Source of the DNA: RBG-16-66-20 sp038040245
Lineage (GTDB): Bacteria; Pseudomonadota; Gammaproteobacteria; Burkholderiales; SG8-39
Length of the DNA: 36,908 nucleotides
Assembly (NCBI GenBank): GCA_038040245.1
Contig: JBBPIU010000017.1
Coordinates: 1-36,908, forward strand
Direction: 5' to 3'
Shown: in pieces, positions 17,202-26,345 of the stretch
Position numbering within the stretch: the first letter of the stretch is position 1
How the letters are laid out: every line of letters starts with the position of its first letter
Notes under the pieces: generated by a model
What the model was told of the DNA's origin: nothing
The model's input: the letters and a program-made list of their open reading frames with translations, nothing else
The model's database searches: none
Made by a program: the position numbers and the translations under genes

Positions 17202-18196
17202 GCGTCGGGCCCGTGTTCGGAAAATGCGCGATGCAAAATCGATTGATCAAGAGGTGCGCTGGTGCGTTCGGCGGCGCGCAGGGTCGCGCTGCGCGCGCGC
17301 GGGTTGGCCGCGATTTCGGCCGCCGAGGCGCGCACCGCCTTGCCCAGGATTCTGAGCGGCGGTTGTGGCAAATCCCGGGCACGAATCGGCAAATCCGCGG
17401 GCAGGTTGTCCGCGGAGCAGGCGCGCAGGAACCGCTTCACCAGCCGGTCCTCCAGCGAATGGAAACTGATCACGACGAGCCGGGCCCCGGCTGCGAGCCG
17501 CGCGGTGGCCTGCGGCAGCATCAGCGCGATCTCCTCAAGCTCCCGATTGACGAGAATCCGTAGAGCCTGAAAGGTGCGCGTCGCCGGATTCTGGCCGGCC
17601 TCGCGTGTGCGGACCGCCGCAGCCACGACAGCGGCAAGTTGTTCGGTGCGGCTGATCGGCTCGCGTGCCCGAGCAGCAACAATCGCCTTTGCAACCTGTT
17701 TAGCAAACCGTTCTTCGCCATAGCCCCCGATTGCCTCCCGGATTTGTTGTTCTGTTGCCGTGGCCAGCCAGTCCGCGGCGCAAACGCCGCGGGTCGGATC
17801 CATGCGCATGTCGAGCGGCCCGTCGGCGCGGAACGAGAAGCCGCGCGCCGGGTCTTCGATTTGTGGCGAGGACACGCCGAGGTCCGCCAGGACGCCCTGT
17901 ACTTGCGCCGCACCGTGCCGGTCGAGCACCTGGGCAAGTTCGCTGAAGGGCGCGTGCGCCACCGTGAAGCGGGCGTCCGTGATGGCGCGCGCCGCTTCGA
18001 TCGCCTGCGGATCGCGGTCCAGCGCGATCAGCCGGCCCGAGGGCCCGAGGCGCTCCAGGATCGCGCGGCTGTGGCCGCCGCGGCCGAAAGTGGCGTCCAC
18101 ATAGATGCCGTCCGCGCGGATGGCAAGCATCGTCATCGCCTCTTCGAGAAGGACAGGGCGATGAGCAGTGGGTTTCCCTATCGGTGGTGCGCTCAT
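17189..18196 (-). CDS. rsmH: 16S rRNA (cytosine1402-N4)-methyltransferase RsmH
   Basis: RsmH (MraW) methylates N4 of C1402 in 16S rRNA using S-adenosylmethionine. The 335-residue product opens with HRPVLLEEAM and has the SAM-binding motif VDATFGRGGHS. It also has LGVSSPQIEDPARGFSF, the FQALRILVNRELEEI motif and VISFHSLEDRLVKRF near the C-terminus. It follows mraZ by 15 nt and overlaps ftsL by 13 nt. Codons around 17640-17740 are AT-richer than the rest. Confidence 0.97.
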   Translation of the reverse strand: MSAPPIGKPTAHRPVLLEEAMTMLAIRADGIYVDATFGRGGHSRAILERLGPSGRLIALDRDPQAIEAARAITDARFTVAHAPFSELAQVLDRHGAAQVQGVLADLGVSSPQIEDPARGFSFRADGPLDMRMDPTRGVCAADWLATATEQQIREAIGGYGEERFAKQVAKAIVAARAREPISRTEQLAAVVAAAVRTREAGQNPATRTFQALRILVNRELEEIALMLPQATARLAAGARLVVISFHSLEDRLVKRFLRACSADNLPADLPIRARDLPQPPLRILGKAVRASAAEIAANPRARSATLRAAERTSAPLDQSILHRAFSEHGPDAWRS

Positions 18197-18211
18197 CGGT
18201 CGCGCCCGCCG

Positions 18212-18661
18212 TCACAGCGAGAAGCCCTCCATGCCAGGAGGCGGAGTGCCGGAAGCGGACAGCGCGGCGGCGAGCTTCGCGCTCCAGACGCCCGAATCCC
18301 AGAGTTCGAAATAGTGGCTTTGGCCGACCAGCATCGCCTCGCGCTCGAGCTTGGCGTGCAGCCTGAGGCCGCTCGACACCAGCACGCGGCCCGAGGCATC
18401 CGGCACGATGTGCTCCTCGAAGCCGAGCAGCAGGCGCTTCCACCAGCTGGCCTGCGGATGAAAGCTGGGAAATTTCTCCGCCTGCGAGCGCACGCGCTCC
18501 CAGGCGGACTCCGGATAGATGAGCGCGCAGCCGTCGGGATGCGCGGTCAGCACGAGCGTCCTGCTCGTCGCCACCAGCGCGTCGCGATGGCGAGTCGGAA
18601 TGGCGAGACGGCCCTTCGCGTCGAGCGTGATGACCGTAGCGCCGTGAAACGTGCCGCCCAT
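18212..18661 (-). CDS. mraZ: Transcriptional regulator MraZ
   Basis: MraZ is a DNA-binding protein with two SpoVT-AbrB-type repeats that represses its own dcw promoter in known cases. The 149-residue product shows GATVITLDAKGRLAIPTRHRD in the first repeat and HIVPDASGRVLVSSGLRLHA in the second. A GTG six codons upstream is possible, but the ATG at 18661 has GGGGGAGG eight nt before it and gives the usual N-terminus. It is the first gene of the dcw operon and lies just downstream of three 10-bp repeats that look like its operator. Confidence 0.95.
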   Translation of the reverse strand: MGGTFHGATVITLDAKGRLAIPTRHRDALVATSRTLVLTAHPDGCALIYPESAWERVRSQAEKFPSFHPQASWWKRLLLGFEEHIVPDASGRVLVSSGLRLHAKLEREAMLVGQSHYFELWDSGVWSAKLAAALSASGTPPPGMEGFSL

Positions 18662-18724
18662 CTTTTTTGCCTCCCCCACTCGGATCGATCAAAACCCGGC
18701 TTGCGGCATTGCTATAGATGCAAT

Positions 18725-18754
18725 TAAGCCACTTTTTTCTACGTTTTCCCACTT
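18725..18754 (-). promoter_or_regulatory. MraZ operator: three 10-bp direct repeats
   Basis: Read on the minus strand, three tandem 10-mers AAGTGGGAAA, ACGTAGAAAA and AAGTGGCTTA stand in exact 10-bp register, 63 nt before the mraZ ATG. Known MraZ sites are TGGG-type repeats at 10-bp spacing over the mraZ promoter. The first repeat matches well, the third has TGGC, and the middle one is degenerate (GTAG). They overlap the predicted -10 and the transcription start. Confidence 0.75.
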
Positions 18755-18779
18755 TATGCGAAAGCCGGAGGCCGGTCAA
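18751..18779 (-). promoter_or_regulatory. Predicted sigma-70 promoter of the dcw operon
   Basis: On the minus strand TTGACC (18779-18774, five of six matches) and TAAAGT (18756-18751, four of six) are separated by exactly 17 nt. The -10 overlaps the first MraZ repeat, and the start site would fall within the repeats. That arrangement suits autorepression by MraZ. Confidence 0.65.
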
Positions 18780-19008
18780 GCCAGGCAAAGCGAATTTTCT
18801 GAAGCGGGACAACCACTTAGCGGCAGATTTGGAGACCGATTCTAGATTTTTATAATTGTTGTTTATCAACAGCTTACAATTGTTATTCAAAGTGACTCCT
18901 CAGAATGAGGTTGCCGTACCGAATTTGTTAGCGATCACTCACAAAGAGGGGCGGCCGAGCCCATTGGGGCGATAATTCGCGCCTTCCGCTGCCCTCCTTT
19001 TCGCGCCG
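18780..19008. other. AT-rich intergenic region between the dcw promoter and pcaI
   Basis: No gene is seen here. The stretch 18840-18895 is markedly AT-rich, with a perfect TATAAT on the plus strand at 18851-18856 (only a weak -35-like TTGGAG 16 nt upstream). It also has a small inverted repeat, TGTTG/CAACA, at 18857-18871. A second -10-like hexamer, GATAAT, lies at 18971-18976, 32 nt before the pcaI ATG. Either could drive pcaI, and neither has a convincing -35. Confidence 0.45.
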
Positions 19009-19670
19009 ATGATCAACAAATTCTTCGCCACGCCCGAAGCCGCGCTGGCCGACGTGCCCGACGGCGCCACCGTGATGCTTGGCGGCTTCGGCAACGCCGG
19101 CATGCCCTCCGAGCTGATCGATTGCCTGATCGCGCAGGGCGCGACGGACCTCACCGTGGTGAACAACAACGCGGGCAACGCCGATACCGGACTCGCGGCA
19201 CTGATCGGCGCCGGGCGCGTGAGGAAAATCCTCTGCTCGTTCCCGCGCCAGGCCGACTCGTGGCACTTCGACAAACTCTACCGCGCCGGAAAAATCGAAC
19301 TCGAACTGGTGCCGCAGGGCACGCTCGCCGAGCGCATCCGCGCCGCGGGCGCCGGCATCGGCGCCTTCTTCACGCCGACTGCGTTCGGCACGCGCCTCGC
19401 CGAGGGCAAGGAAACGCGCCATATCGCCGGCCGCGACTACGTACTCGAGTACCCGATCCACGCCGACTACGCGCTGATCAAGGCGGACCGCGCCGACCGC
19501 TGGGGCAACCTCGTCTACCGCAAGAGCGCGCGCAACTTCGGCCCGATCATGGCCTCGGCGGCGAAATGCACGGTGGTGCAGGTGCGCGAGACCGTCGAAC
19601 TGGGCGAACTCGATCCCGAGACCGTCGTCACACCGGGAATATTCGTCAATCGGGTTATAAAATTACATTC

Positions 19671-19674
<4 letters not shown>
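19009..19674 (+). CDS. pcaI: 3-oxoacid (3-oxoadipate-type) CoA-transferase subunit A
   Basis: This is the alpha subunit of a family I CoA-transferase, which moves CoA from succinyl-CoA to a 3-oxo acid. The 221-residue product has the CoA-loop motif GGFGNAGMPSELID. It also has LTVVNNNAGN, CSFPRQADSWHFD, VPQGTLAERIRAAG, DRWGNLVYRKSARNFGP and the end VVTPGIFVNRV, all strongly like PcaI. The ATG has no clear Shine-Dalgarno. The stop overlaps the pcaJ ATG as ATGA. The substrate is inferred: no other beta-ketoadipate genes are in the window, so acetoacetate or another 3-oxo acid is possible. Confidence 0.88.
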
Positions 19675-20327
<653 letters not shown>

Positions 20328-20351
20328 ATCCCCTCATCCTGGGGAGCCATC

Positions 20352-22079
20352 GTGAAGAAAAAGAAACCCGAAGAACTGCGCTCGCACCGCTGGTACGGCG
20401 TCAAGGACCTGCGCTCCTTCGGCCACCGCTCGCGCACCGCGCAGATGGGCTACGACCGCAGCGACTACGCGGGCAAGCCCGTCATCGCGATCATCAACAC
20501 CTGGTCGGACATCAACCATTGCCACACGCACTTCCGGCAGCGCGCCGAGGAAGTGAAGCGCGGCGTGTGGCAGGCGGGCGGTTTTCCGCTGGAGATGCCG
20601 GCGATGGCGCTGGCGGAAACCATGCAGAAGCCCACCACCATGATGTACCGCAACTTCCTCGCCATGGAGACCGAGGAGCTGCTGCGCTCCTATCCGGCCG
20701 ACGGCTGCGTGTTGATGGGCGGCTGCGACAAGACCACGCCCGCGCTGATCATGGGTGCGACCAGCATGAACCTGCCGGCGATCTACCTGCCCGCGGGCCC
20801 GATGCTGAACAGCCACTGGCGCGACCAGACCCTGGGCTCGGGCTCGGACACCTGGAAATACTGGGACGAACTGCGCGCCGGCCGCATCACCGAGCGCGAC
20901 TGGAACGACATCGAGGACAGCATCGCGCGCTCACCCGGCACTTGCATGACCATGGGCACCGCGGCGACGATGATGTCGCTGGCGGAGGCGCTCGGCTTCA
21001 CCCTGCCCGGCTACTCCTCGATCCCGGCGCCCGACTCCAACCACGCGCGCATGGCCACGCTCACCGGCAAGCGCATCGTCGAGATGGTGTGGGAAGACCT
21101 CAAGCCGCGCGATTTTTTGTCCACGGGTTCCTTCGACAACGCCATCACCACCCTCATGGCGATGGGCGGCTCGACCAATGCCATCGTGCACCTGGTGGCG
21201 ATGGCCGGGCGCGCCGGCCTCGCCTTCCCGCTCGAGCGCTACAACGAGATCTCGGCCAAGACCCCGGTGATCGCCAACGTGCGGCCCTCTGGCAGCAAGT
21301 ACCTGATGGAGGACTTTTACTATGCTGGCGGTCTTCGTGCTTTGCTTTTTCAGTTAAAAGACTTACTGGATTTGAACTGCAAAACCGTGAATGGCCGCAC
21401 CCTCGGCGAGAACATCGAGGGCGCCAAGATCTGGAACCCGGACGTGATCCTGCCGCGCGACAAGCCCCTCAAGAAATCAGGCGGCATCGTGATGCTGCGC
21501 GGCAACCTCGCGCCCGACGGTGCGGTGATCAAGACCAGCGCGGCCGACCCCAGGCTGATGCAGCACACCGGCCGCGCGGTGGTGTTCGAGGACTACAACG
21601 ACATGGCGGCGCGCATCGACACCGATGAGCTCGACGTGGACGCCTCCTCGGTGCTGGTGCTGAAGAACGCGGGCCCTTTGGGCGGCCCCGGCTTTCCCGA
21701 GTGGGGCATGCTGCCGATGCCGAAAAAGCTCATCAAGCAGGGCGTAAAGGACATGGTGCGCCTCTCGGATGGCCGCATGAGCGGCACCAGCTACGGCACC
21801 TGCGTACTGCACGTGGCGCCGGAAGCCTACGTCGGCGGGCCGCTCGCCTTCGTGCAGAACGGCGACCTGATCGAACTGGATGTCGAGAAGCGCGCCCTGA
21901 ATCTCAAGATTTCAGACGAGGAAATGAAAAAAAGAAAGGCCGCCTGGCAGCGGCCGCCGCTCAAGTACGAGCGCAGCTACGGCGCCATCTTCTCGCGCCA
22001 CGTGAAGCAGGCGAACGAAGGCTGCGACTTCGACTTCCTCGAAGGCACCGCCCCGACCTCAGAGCCCGAGATTCACTAA
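20352..22079 (+). CDS. IlvD/Edd family dehydratase, sugar-acid type
   Basis: The 575-residue product belongs to the Fe-S dehydratases that turn 2,3-dihydroxy acids or sugar acids into 2-keto-3-deoxy acids. The three cluster cysteines are visible: C57 (NTWSDINHCHTHF), C125 (GGCDKTTPA) and C198 (SPGTCMTMGTA). Length and motifs such as RSHRWYGVKDLRSFGHRSR and SGGIVMLRGNLAPDGAV look like the arabonate/xylonate dehydratase branch more than amino-acid IlvD. The GTG start is preceded by GGGGAG. It is 24 nt after pcaJ, and its stop overlaps that of the convergent LDH2 gene by 4 nt. A stretch at 21310-21395 uses AT-rich codons unlike its flanks. The exact substrate cannot be read from sequence. Confidence 0.85.
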   Translation: MKKKKPEELRSHRWYGVKDLRSFGHRSRTAQMGYDRSDYAGKPVIAIINTWSDINHCHTHFRQRAEEVKRGVWQAGGFPLEMPAMALAETMQKPTTMMYRNFLAMETEELLRSYPADGCVLMGGCDKTTPALIMGATSMNLPAIYLPAGPMLNSHWRDQTLGSGSDTWKYWDELRAGRITERDWNDIEDSIARSPGTCMTMGTAATMMSLAEALGFTLPGYSSIPAPDSNHARMATLTGKRIVEMVWEDLKPRDFLSTGSFDNAITTLMAMGGSTNAIVHLVAMAGRAGLAFPLERYNEISAKTPVIANVRPSGSKYLMEDFYYAGGLRALLFQLKDLLDLNCKTVNGRTLGENIEGAKIWNPDVILPRDKPLKKSGGIVMLRGNLAPDGAVIKTSAADPRLMQHTGRAVVFEDYNDMAARIDTDELDVDASSVLVLKNAGPLGGPGFPEWGMLPMPKKLIKQGVKDMVRLSDGRMSGTSYGTCVLHVAPEAYVGGPLAFVQNGDLIELDVEKRALNLKISDEEMKKRKAAWQRPPLKYERSYGAIFSRHVKQANEGCDFDFLEGTAPTSEPEIH

Positions 22080-23152
22080 CCGTTCGCCAGCTTGTCGATC
22101 GTCGCGCGCGCGAGCTTGAGCTTCGCCCCCGCGGCGATGATCTCTTCCCAGGTGATCTGATCCACCGAGATCCCTTCGCGCTCCCTTTTCGCGCGCGTTT
22201 CCCTTTCCGGCTCGCCGGCGATGCGCACCTTGTCGAAGCCCGGCGCGACCGGCGATTTGCGCAGCGACTCTAGGAAAGCTGTGGTTTCGGTCGCGAATGC
22301 ATCCGCGGTGCCGAGGCGCTTGGGGTCGATGAGGATCGTCAGCATGCCGTTCCAGACGCGTTTCTTCGAGCGGTCTTCCGAATGCCAGGTGCCGCCGCCG
22401 GTAAGCGCGCCGCCCAGCAGCTCGCACACCACCGCCAGGCCGTAGCCCTTGTGCAGGCCGAAGGTGCGCAGCGCGCCGAAGGGCTCGATGACGCCGAACT
22501 TCGGATCGGGCGTCGGGTTGCCTTGGTCGTCGAGCAGCCAGTCGGGCGACACTTTCTCGCGCTTGTTGTGCGCGACGCGGATCTTGCCCTGCGCCACGGC
22601 GCTGGTCGCCATGTCGAGGATGAACGGCGGCTCGTTCGGGATCGGGATGCCCACCGTCATCGGATTGGTGCCGAAGCGCGCGTCCGCGCCGCCGAAGGGC
22701 GCGACAATGGAGCGCGAAATAACGTTGGTGAAGTGCAACGATATCAAACCCGCGGCCACCGCTTGTTCGGCCCACTGCCCGATGCGGCACAGGTGGTGCG
22801 CGCGCCCCAGACCCATCACGCACATGCCGTGCTGCTTTGCGCGCCCGATGCCGATCTCCATCGCCTCCAGCCCGATCACCTGGCCGTAGCCCGTCTGGCC
22901 GTCGAGCGAAATCATCGCGCCGCCGTCGAACATCATCTTCGGATGCTGGTTGACCTTGAGCCCGCCCTCGAGCAGAGAATCGATGTAGCGCGGGATCATG
23001 CCCACGCCGTGCGAGTCGTGCCCGGTCAGGTTCGCGGTAACCAGGTTCTCGGCGACGATGTGCGCCTCGCGCGCGTCGCTGCCGCCCGCGGCGACCACCG
23101 CCTCGATGGCGCGTGAAAGAGACTGGAATCTAAAAACAAGTTGGTCCGCCAT
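22076..23152 (-). CDS. LDH2/malate-type NAD(P)H-dependent oxidoreductase
   Basis: The 358-residue product belongs to the LDH2/MDH2 (YlbC/YiaK) family, which reduces 2-keto acids or diketo sugar acids with a fold distinct from classical lactate dehydrogenase. The family signature NLTGHDSHGVGMIPRY is at 41-56, with the conserved His in DSHG. FGTNPMTVGIP, FILDMATSAVAQGKI and FGLHKGYGLAVVCELL are also seen. An upstream in-frame start at 23221 adds unrelated sequence; the ATG at 23152 gives the usual start. There is no Shine-Dalgarno, and a TAGACT hexamer ends 8 nt before the ATG. It is divergent from the Bug receptor gene by 53 nt. The substrate is unknown. Confidence 0.85.
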   Translation of the reverse strand: MADQLVFRFQSLSRAIEAVVAAGGSDAREAHIVAENLVTANLTGHDSHGVGMIPRYIDSLLEGGLKVNQHPKMMFDGGAMISLDGQTGYGQVIGLEAMEIGIGRAKQHGMCVMGLGRAHHLCRIGQWAEQAVAAGLISLHFTNVISRSIVAPFGGADARFGTNPMTVGIPIPNEPPFILDMATSAVAQGKIRVAHNKREKVSPDWLLDDQGNPTPDPKFGVIEPFGALRTFGLHKGYGLAVVCELLGGALTGGGTWHSEDRSKKRVWNGMLTILIDPKRLGTADAFATETTAFLESLRKSPVAPGFDKVRIAGEPERETRAKREREGISVDQITWEEIIAAGAKLKLARATIDKLANG

Positions 23153-23160
23153 AGCGTGCA

Positions 23161-23170
23161 AGTCTACAAT
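23161..23170. promoter_or_regulatory. Overlapping divergent -10-like elements
   Basis: The ten bases AGTCTACAAT hold TACAAT on the plus strand (23165-23170), 35 nt before the Bug receptor ATG. They also hold TAGACT on the minus strand (23166-23161), 8 nt before the LDH2-family ATG. A plus-strand -35-like TTGGTC lies 18 nt upstream. Firing in the two directions would compete for the same bases. Confidence 0.4.
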
Positions 23171-23205
23171 GCCGCGTCGGCCATCGACATCCTTGGAGGA
23201 GCCCC

Positions 23206-24174
23206 ATGATCCGCATCGCAAGCATCGCCACGCTTATTGCAGCCGCCCTGCTCACCGCAATTCCGGCGCAGGCCCAGAATTTCCCCACCAAGCCGATCCG
23301 CATCGTGGTGCCGTTCGCCGCGGGCGGCACGTCGGACATTCTCGCGCGCGCGCTCGGGCCGCACATCACCGCGGCCTGGGGCCAGCCGGTGATCGTCGAG
23401 AACCGCACCGGAGCCAACGGCAACGTCGGCGCGGACCACGTCGCCAAGTCGGCGCCCGACGGCTACACCATGCTGCTGTCGGACGTAGGCGCGCTCTCCA
23501 TCAATCCGAGCGTGTACACCAACATGCCCTTCGACCCGGCCAAGGACTTCTCGCCGATCGTGATGGTGTCGTATTCGCCGCACGTGCTGGCGGTGCATCC
23601 CTCGCTGCCGGTGAACAACATAAATGAGTTGATCGCCTACGCCAAGGCGAACCCCGGCAAGCTCAACTTCGCCAACTCCGGCACCGGCGGCGCGCCGCAC
23701 CTCGCCGGCGTCGAATTCGCGCAGCGTACCGGCGTGCAGTGGGCCTACATTCCCTACAAGGGCGGCTCGGCGGCGGTCACGGACGTGATCGCGGGCAACG
23801 CCAACGTGCTGTTCAACGGCATGCTCGCCACCTATCCGTCGGTGAAGGGCGGCCGCCTGAAGGGGATTGCCGTTTCCAGCGTGCAGCGCGTGCCTTCGGC
23901 ACCTGAACTTCCCACGGTCGCGGAGACGCTGCCGGGCTTCGTGACCGGCTCCTACCAGGGCCTGCTCGCCGCCGCCGGCACGCCGCGCGACATCGTGACC
24001 AGGCTCAATGCCGAATTTAGCCGGATCCTCAATACTGCCGAGATGAAGGAAATGCTCGCAAAGCAGGGGACCGAAGTGCGCGCCGGCACGCCGGAAGCGC
24101 TCGGCACGTTCATCGTCAATGAAAAAGCGCGCTGGGCGAAGGTGGTCAAGGAAGCCGGCATCAAGGCCGACTGA
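23206..24174 (+). CDS. Bug family periplasmic solute-binding protein (TctC-like), first copy
   Basis: Bug proteins are periplasmic receptors that bind carboxylic acids for tripartite tricarboxylate transporters. The 322-residue product has a signal peptide ending about residue 23 (AIPAQA). Typical family segments are FPTKPIRIVVPFAAGGTSDILAR, QPVIVENRTGANGNVGADHVAK, PDGYTMLLSDVGALSINPSVY and IPYKGGSAAVTDVIAGN. GGAGGAG precedes the ATG. No TctA or TctB membrane gene is nearby, as is common for Bug genes. Neighbours suggest the ligand is the acid broken down by the dehydratase and aldolase. Confidence 0.93.
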   Translation: MIRIASIATLIAAALLTAIPAQAQNFPTKPIRIVVPFAAGGTSDILARALGPHITAAWGQPVIVENRTGANGNVGADHVAKSAPDGYTMLLSDVGALSINPSVYTNMPFDPAKDFSPIVMVSYSPHVLAVHPSLPVNNINELIAYAKANPGKLNFANSGTGGAPHLAGVEFAQRTGVQWAYIPYKGGSAAVTDVIAGNANVLFNGMLATYPSVKGGRLKGIAVSSVQRVPSAPELPTVAETLPGFVTGSYQGLLAAAGTPRDIVTRLNAEFSRILNTAEMKEMLAKQGTEVRAGTPEALGTFIVNEKARWAKVVKEAGIKAD

Positions 24175-24190
24175 GGATACCGGGACGCCG

Positions 24191-24949
24191 ATGGATCTGC
24201 CGCAAAACGCTTTCAAGCGCGCGCTCAAAGCCGGCAAGCCGCAAATCGGCTTGTGGTCGAGCCTCTCGTCCAGCTACACGGTGGAGGTGATCGCCGGCGC
24301 CGGCTACGACTGGATCCTGCTCGACTGCGAGCACTCGCCGAACGACCTCGAGTCGCTGCTGACGCAGCTGCAGGCCTGCGCGCCCTACCCCACAACGCCG
24401 ATCGTGCGTGTGCCCTGGAACGACATGGTGAACATCAAGCGCGTGCTGGACATCGGCGCGCAGTCGCTGCTCATTCCCTACGTCTGCAGCGCCGAGGAAG
24501 CGAAGGCCGCGGTGGCGGCGACGCGCTACCCGCCCGTGGGCGTGCGCGGCGTCGCCGGCACCACGCGCGCGTCGCGCTTCGGCCGCGTCAAGGATTACGC
24601 CAAGCGGGCGCACGAGGAGATCTGCGTGCTGGTGCAGGTGGAAACGAAGCCCGCGCTCGACCAACTGGAGGCGATCTGCGCGGTGGAAGGCGTGGATGGC
24701 GTGTTCATCGGGCCCGCAGACCTTCATGCCTCGATGGGTTACCCCGGCGAGACGGCGAATCCGGCGGTGCTGCCGCTGATCGAGGAAGCCATGCGCCGGA
24801 TCCGCAAGACGGGCAAGGCGCCTGGCTACCTGTCGCCGGTCGAGGCGGACGCCAAGCGCATGCTCGCCGCGGGCACGCTGTTCTGCGCCGTCGGCGCGGA
24901 CGTCGGCCTGCTGGCGCGCGGCGCGGAGGCGCTACGCGCGAAGTTCTGA
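24191..24949 (+). CDS. HpcH/HpaI-type class II pyruvate aldolase
   Basis: The 252-residue product belongs to the metal-dependent aldolases that cleave 2-keto-4-hydroxy acids to pyruvate and an aldehyde. It shows IGLWSSLSSSY and LLDCEHSPND with the base H48. R73 is in VRVPWND, and the metal ligands are E151 in VQVETKPAL and D177 in FIGPADLHASMG. An upstream in-frame ATG at 24119 lies inside the Bug gene; the ATG at 24191 gives the usual start. It follows the Bug gene by 16 nt. Substrates of this family include 4-hydroxy-2-oxoheptanedioate and 2-keto-3-deoxy sugar acids. The second fits the neighbouring dehydratase, as inference. Confidence 0.9.
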   Translation: MDLPQNAFKRALKAGKPQIGLWSSLSSSYTVEVIAGAGYDWILLDCEHSPNDLESLLTQLQACAPYPTTPIVRVPWNDMVNIKRVLDIGAQSLLIPYVCSAEEAKAAVAATRYPPVGVRGVAGTTRASRFGRVKDYAKRAHEEICVLVQVETKPALDQLEAICAVEGVDGVFIGPADLHASMGYPGETANPAVLPLIEEAMRRIRKTGKAPGYLSPVEADAKRMLAAGTLFCAVGADVGLLARGAEALRAKF

Positions 24950-24987
24950 GCGCGTCCTTCGTCGCCAAATTCAATTCCTAGGAAGCC

Positions 24988-25926
24988 ATGAAACACGACA
25001 TCGTCATCACCGCCCAGGGCCACAAGGGGACCCTCGAGCGGCTGCAGCAGGAATTTTCCGCGCTCAAGCTCTGGGAAGCCGCCGACCGCGCCGCGGCGCT
25101 CAAGGAGGCGGCGCCGCGCGTGCGCGGGCTGGCCCATTTGGGCCACTCGAAGGTGGACGGCAAGCTGATGGATGCGCTGCCCAAGCTCGAAATCATCTCC
25201 AACTTCGGCGTCGGCGTGGACCAGATCGACCTCGAGGCGGCGAAGAAGCGCAACATCATCGTCACCAATACGCCGGAGGTGCTGAATGACTGTGTCGCCG
25301 ATTGCGCGATGGCCCTGGTGCTGAACACGCTGCGCAAGTTTCCGCAGTCGGAGGCGTATTTGCGCTCGGGTTTCTGGGCGGCGCGCGGACCGTATCCCCT
25401 TGCCACGTCGGTCGGCGGCAAAACGCTGGGCATCCTCGGCCTCGGCCGCATCGGCGAGGCGATCGCCAGGCGCGCGCTGGGCTTCGGCATGAAAATCCGC
25501 TACCACAATCGCAACAGGAAGAACCTGCCGTACGCCTACGACGCGGACCCGGTGGCGCTGGCGAAGAACTCGGACGTGCTGTTGATCGTCACGCCGGGCG
25601 GCGCGGACACGGCGAAACTGGTCAATGCCAAGGTGCTGGACGCGCTCGGCCCGCAGGGCTACCTGGTCAACGTCGCGCGCGGCTCAGTGGTCGACGAGCC
25701 GGTGCTGCTGCGCTACCTGCAGGAGAAGAAAATCGCCGGCGCGGGACTGGACGTGTACGAGCACGAGCCGAAGGTGCCGCCCGAGTTCTACCCGCTCGAC
25801 AACGCGGTGCTGTTTCCGCACGTGGCGAGCGCCACGGTCGAGACGCGCAAAGCGATGGGCGACCTGCAGGTCGAAAATCTCAAGCTGCATTTCGCCGGCA
25901 AGCCGGTACGAACCCGGGTTGTTTAG
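24988..25926 (+). CDS. D-isomer-specific 2-hydroxyacid dehydrogenase
   Basis: The 312-residue product is a Rossmann-fold dehydrogenase of the glyoxylate/hydroxypyruvate reductase type. GLGRIG at 151-156 is the nucleotide loop. The catalytic set is R231 (NVARGSVVDE), a Glu in DVYEHEP (258-260) and H278 (LFPHVAS). The stretch HNRNRKN after the second beta strand has Arg where NAD enzymes have Asp, which suggests NADP(H) preference. AGGAAG precedes the ATG. It is 38 nt after the aldolase, so it may reduce the aldehyde-acid product or a keto acid. Specific substrate not determined. Confidence 0.9.
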   Translation: MKHDIVITAQGHKGTLERLQQEFSALKLWEAADRAAALKEAAPRVRGLAHLGHSKVDGKLMDALPKLEIISNFGVGVDQIDLEAAKKRNIIVTNTPEVLNDCVADCAMALVLNTLRKFPQSEAYLRSGFWAARGPYPLATSVGGKTLGILGLGRIGEAIARRALGFGMKIRYHNRNRKNLPYAYDADPVALAKNSDVLLIVTPGGADTAKLVNAKVLDALGPQGYLVNVARGSVVDEPVLLRYLQEKKIAGAGLDVYEHEPKVPPEFYPLDNAVLFPHVASATVETRKAMGDLQVENLKLHFAGKPVRTRVV

Positions 25927-25985
25927 GGTCAGCGTCCACTATCAGTTAACCGGTTGTTTCAGAGATTCTTCTGAAGGGAGACCGC

Positions 25986-26294
25986 ATGCCGACCACCTTG
26001 TTCGTAGTGAAAGTCACCATCCCGCCGGAACAGGAAGCCGCGTTCAACGACTGGTACAACGCAGAGCACGTGCCACAGGTGCTCCAGTTTCCCGGCGTCG
26101 CGAGCGCGCGCCGCTACAAGTCCCTCGAAGGCGAGGACAAGTTCCAGTACATGGCCATCTACGAGCTGCAGGACGAGGCCACCTACAGGCAGCTCATGGC
26201 TTCGGACCACATGAAGCTGCTGAAAGCGGAGTACGACGCGCACTTCCCGCGGAGCGAGCGCGCGCGCTTTGCCTACACCCAGGTGTGGCCGTAA
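25986..26294 (+). CDS. Small EthD-like dimeric alpha/beta-barrel protein
   Basis: The 102-residue product has FNDWYNAEHVPQVLQFPGVASARRYK, a pattern of small ferredoxin-fold proteins related to EthD and similar dimeric alpha/beta-barrel families. No signal peptide or membrane segment is present. GGGAG lies five nt before the ATG. It sits 59 nt after the dehydrogenase and 51 nt before the second Bug gene, on the same strand, so it is likely part of the catabolic unit. Members of this fold include small monooxygenases, isomerases and proteins of unknown role; I cannot choose among them. Confidence 0.7.
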   Translation: MPTTLFVVKVTIPPEQEAAFNDWYNAEHVPQVLQFPGVASARRYKSLEGEDKFQYMAIYELQDEATYRQLMASDHMKLLKAEYDAHFPRSERARFAYTQVWP

Positions 26295-26345
26295 TCCGCT
26301 TGCCGCGGCTGCTAGACTAGAGCTTCCAGCATCGGGAGAAAGTCC

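Noticed and set aside
18863..18871. TTATCAACA as a DnaA box in the AT-rich spacer
   Set aside because: It is a single site with one mismatch to TTATNCACA, without a cluster of boxes or replication genes nearby, so an origin is not supported.
25946..25975. Palindrome AACCGGTT and small hairpin TTCAGA/TCTGAA before the EthD-like gene
   Set aside because: The stems are short, there is no T-tract, and the hairpin lies just before the Shine-Dalgarno; too weak to call a terminator or operator.
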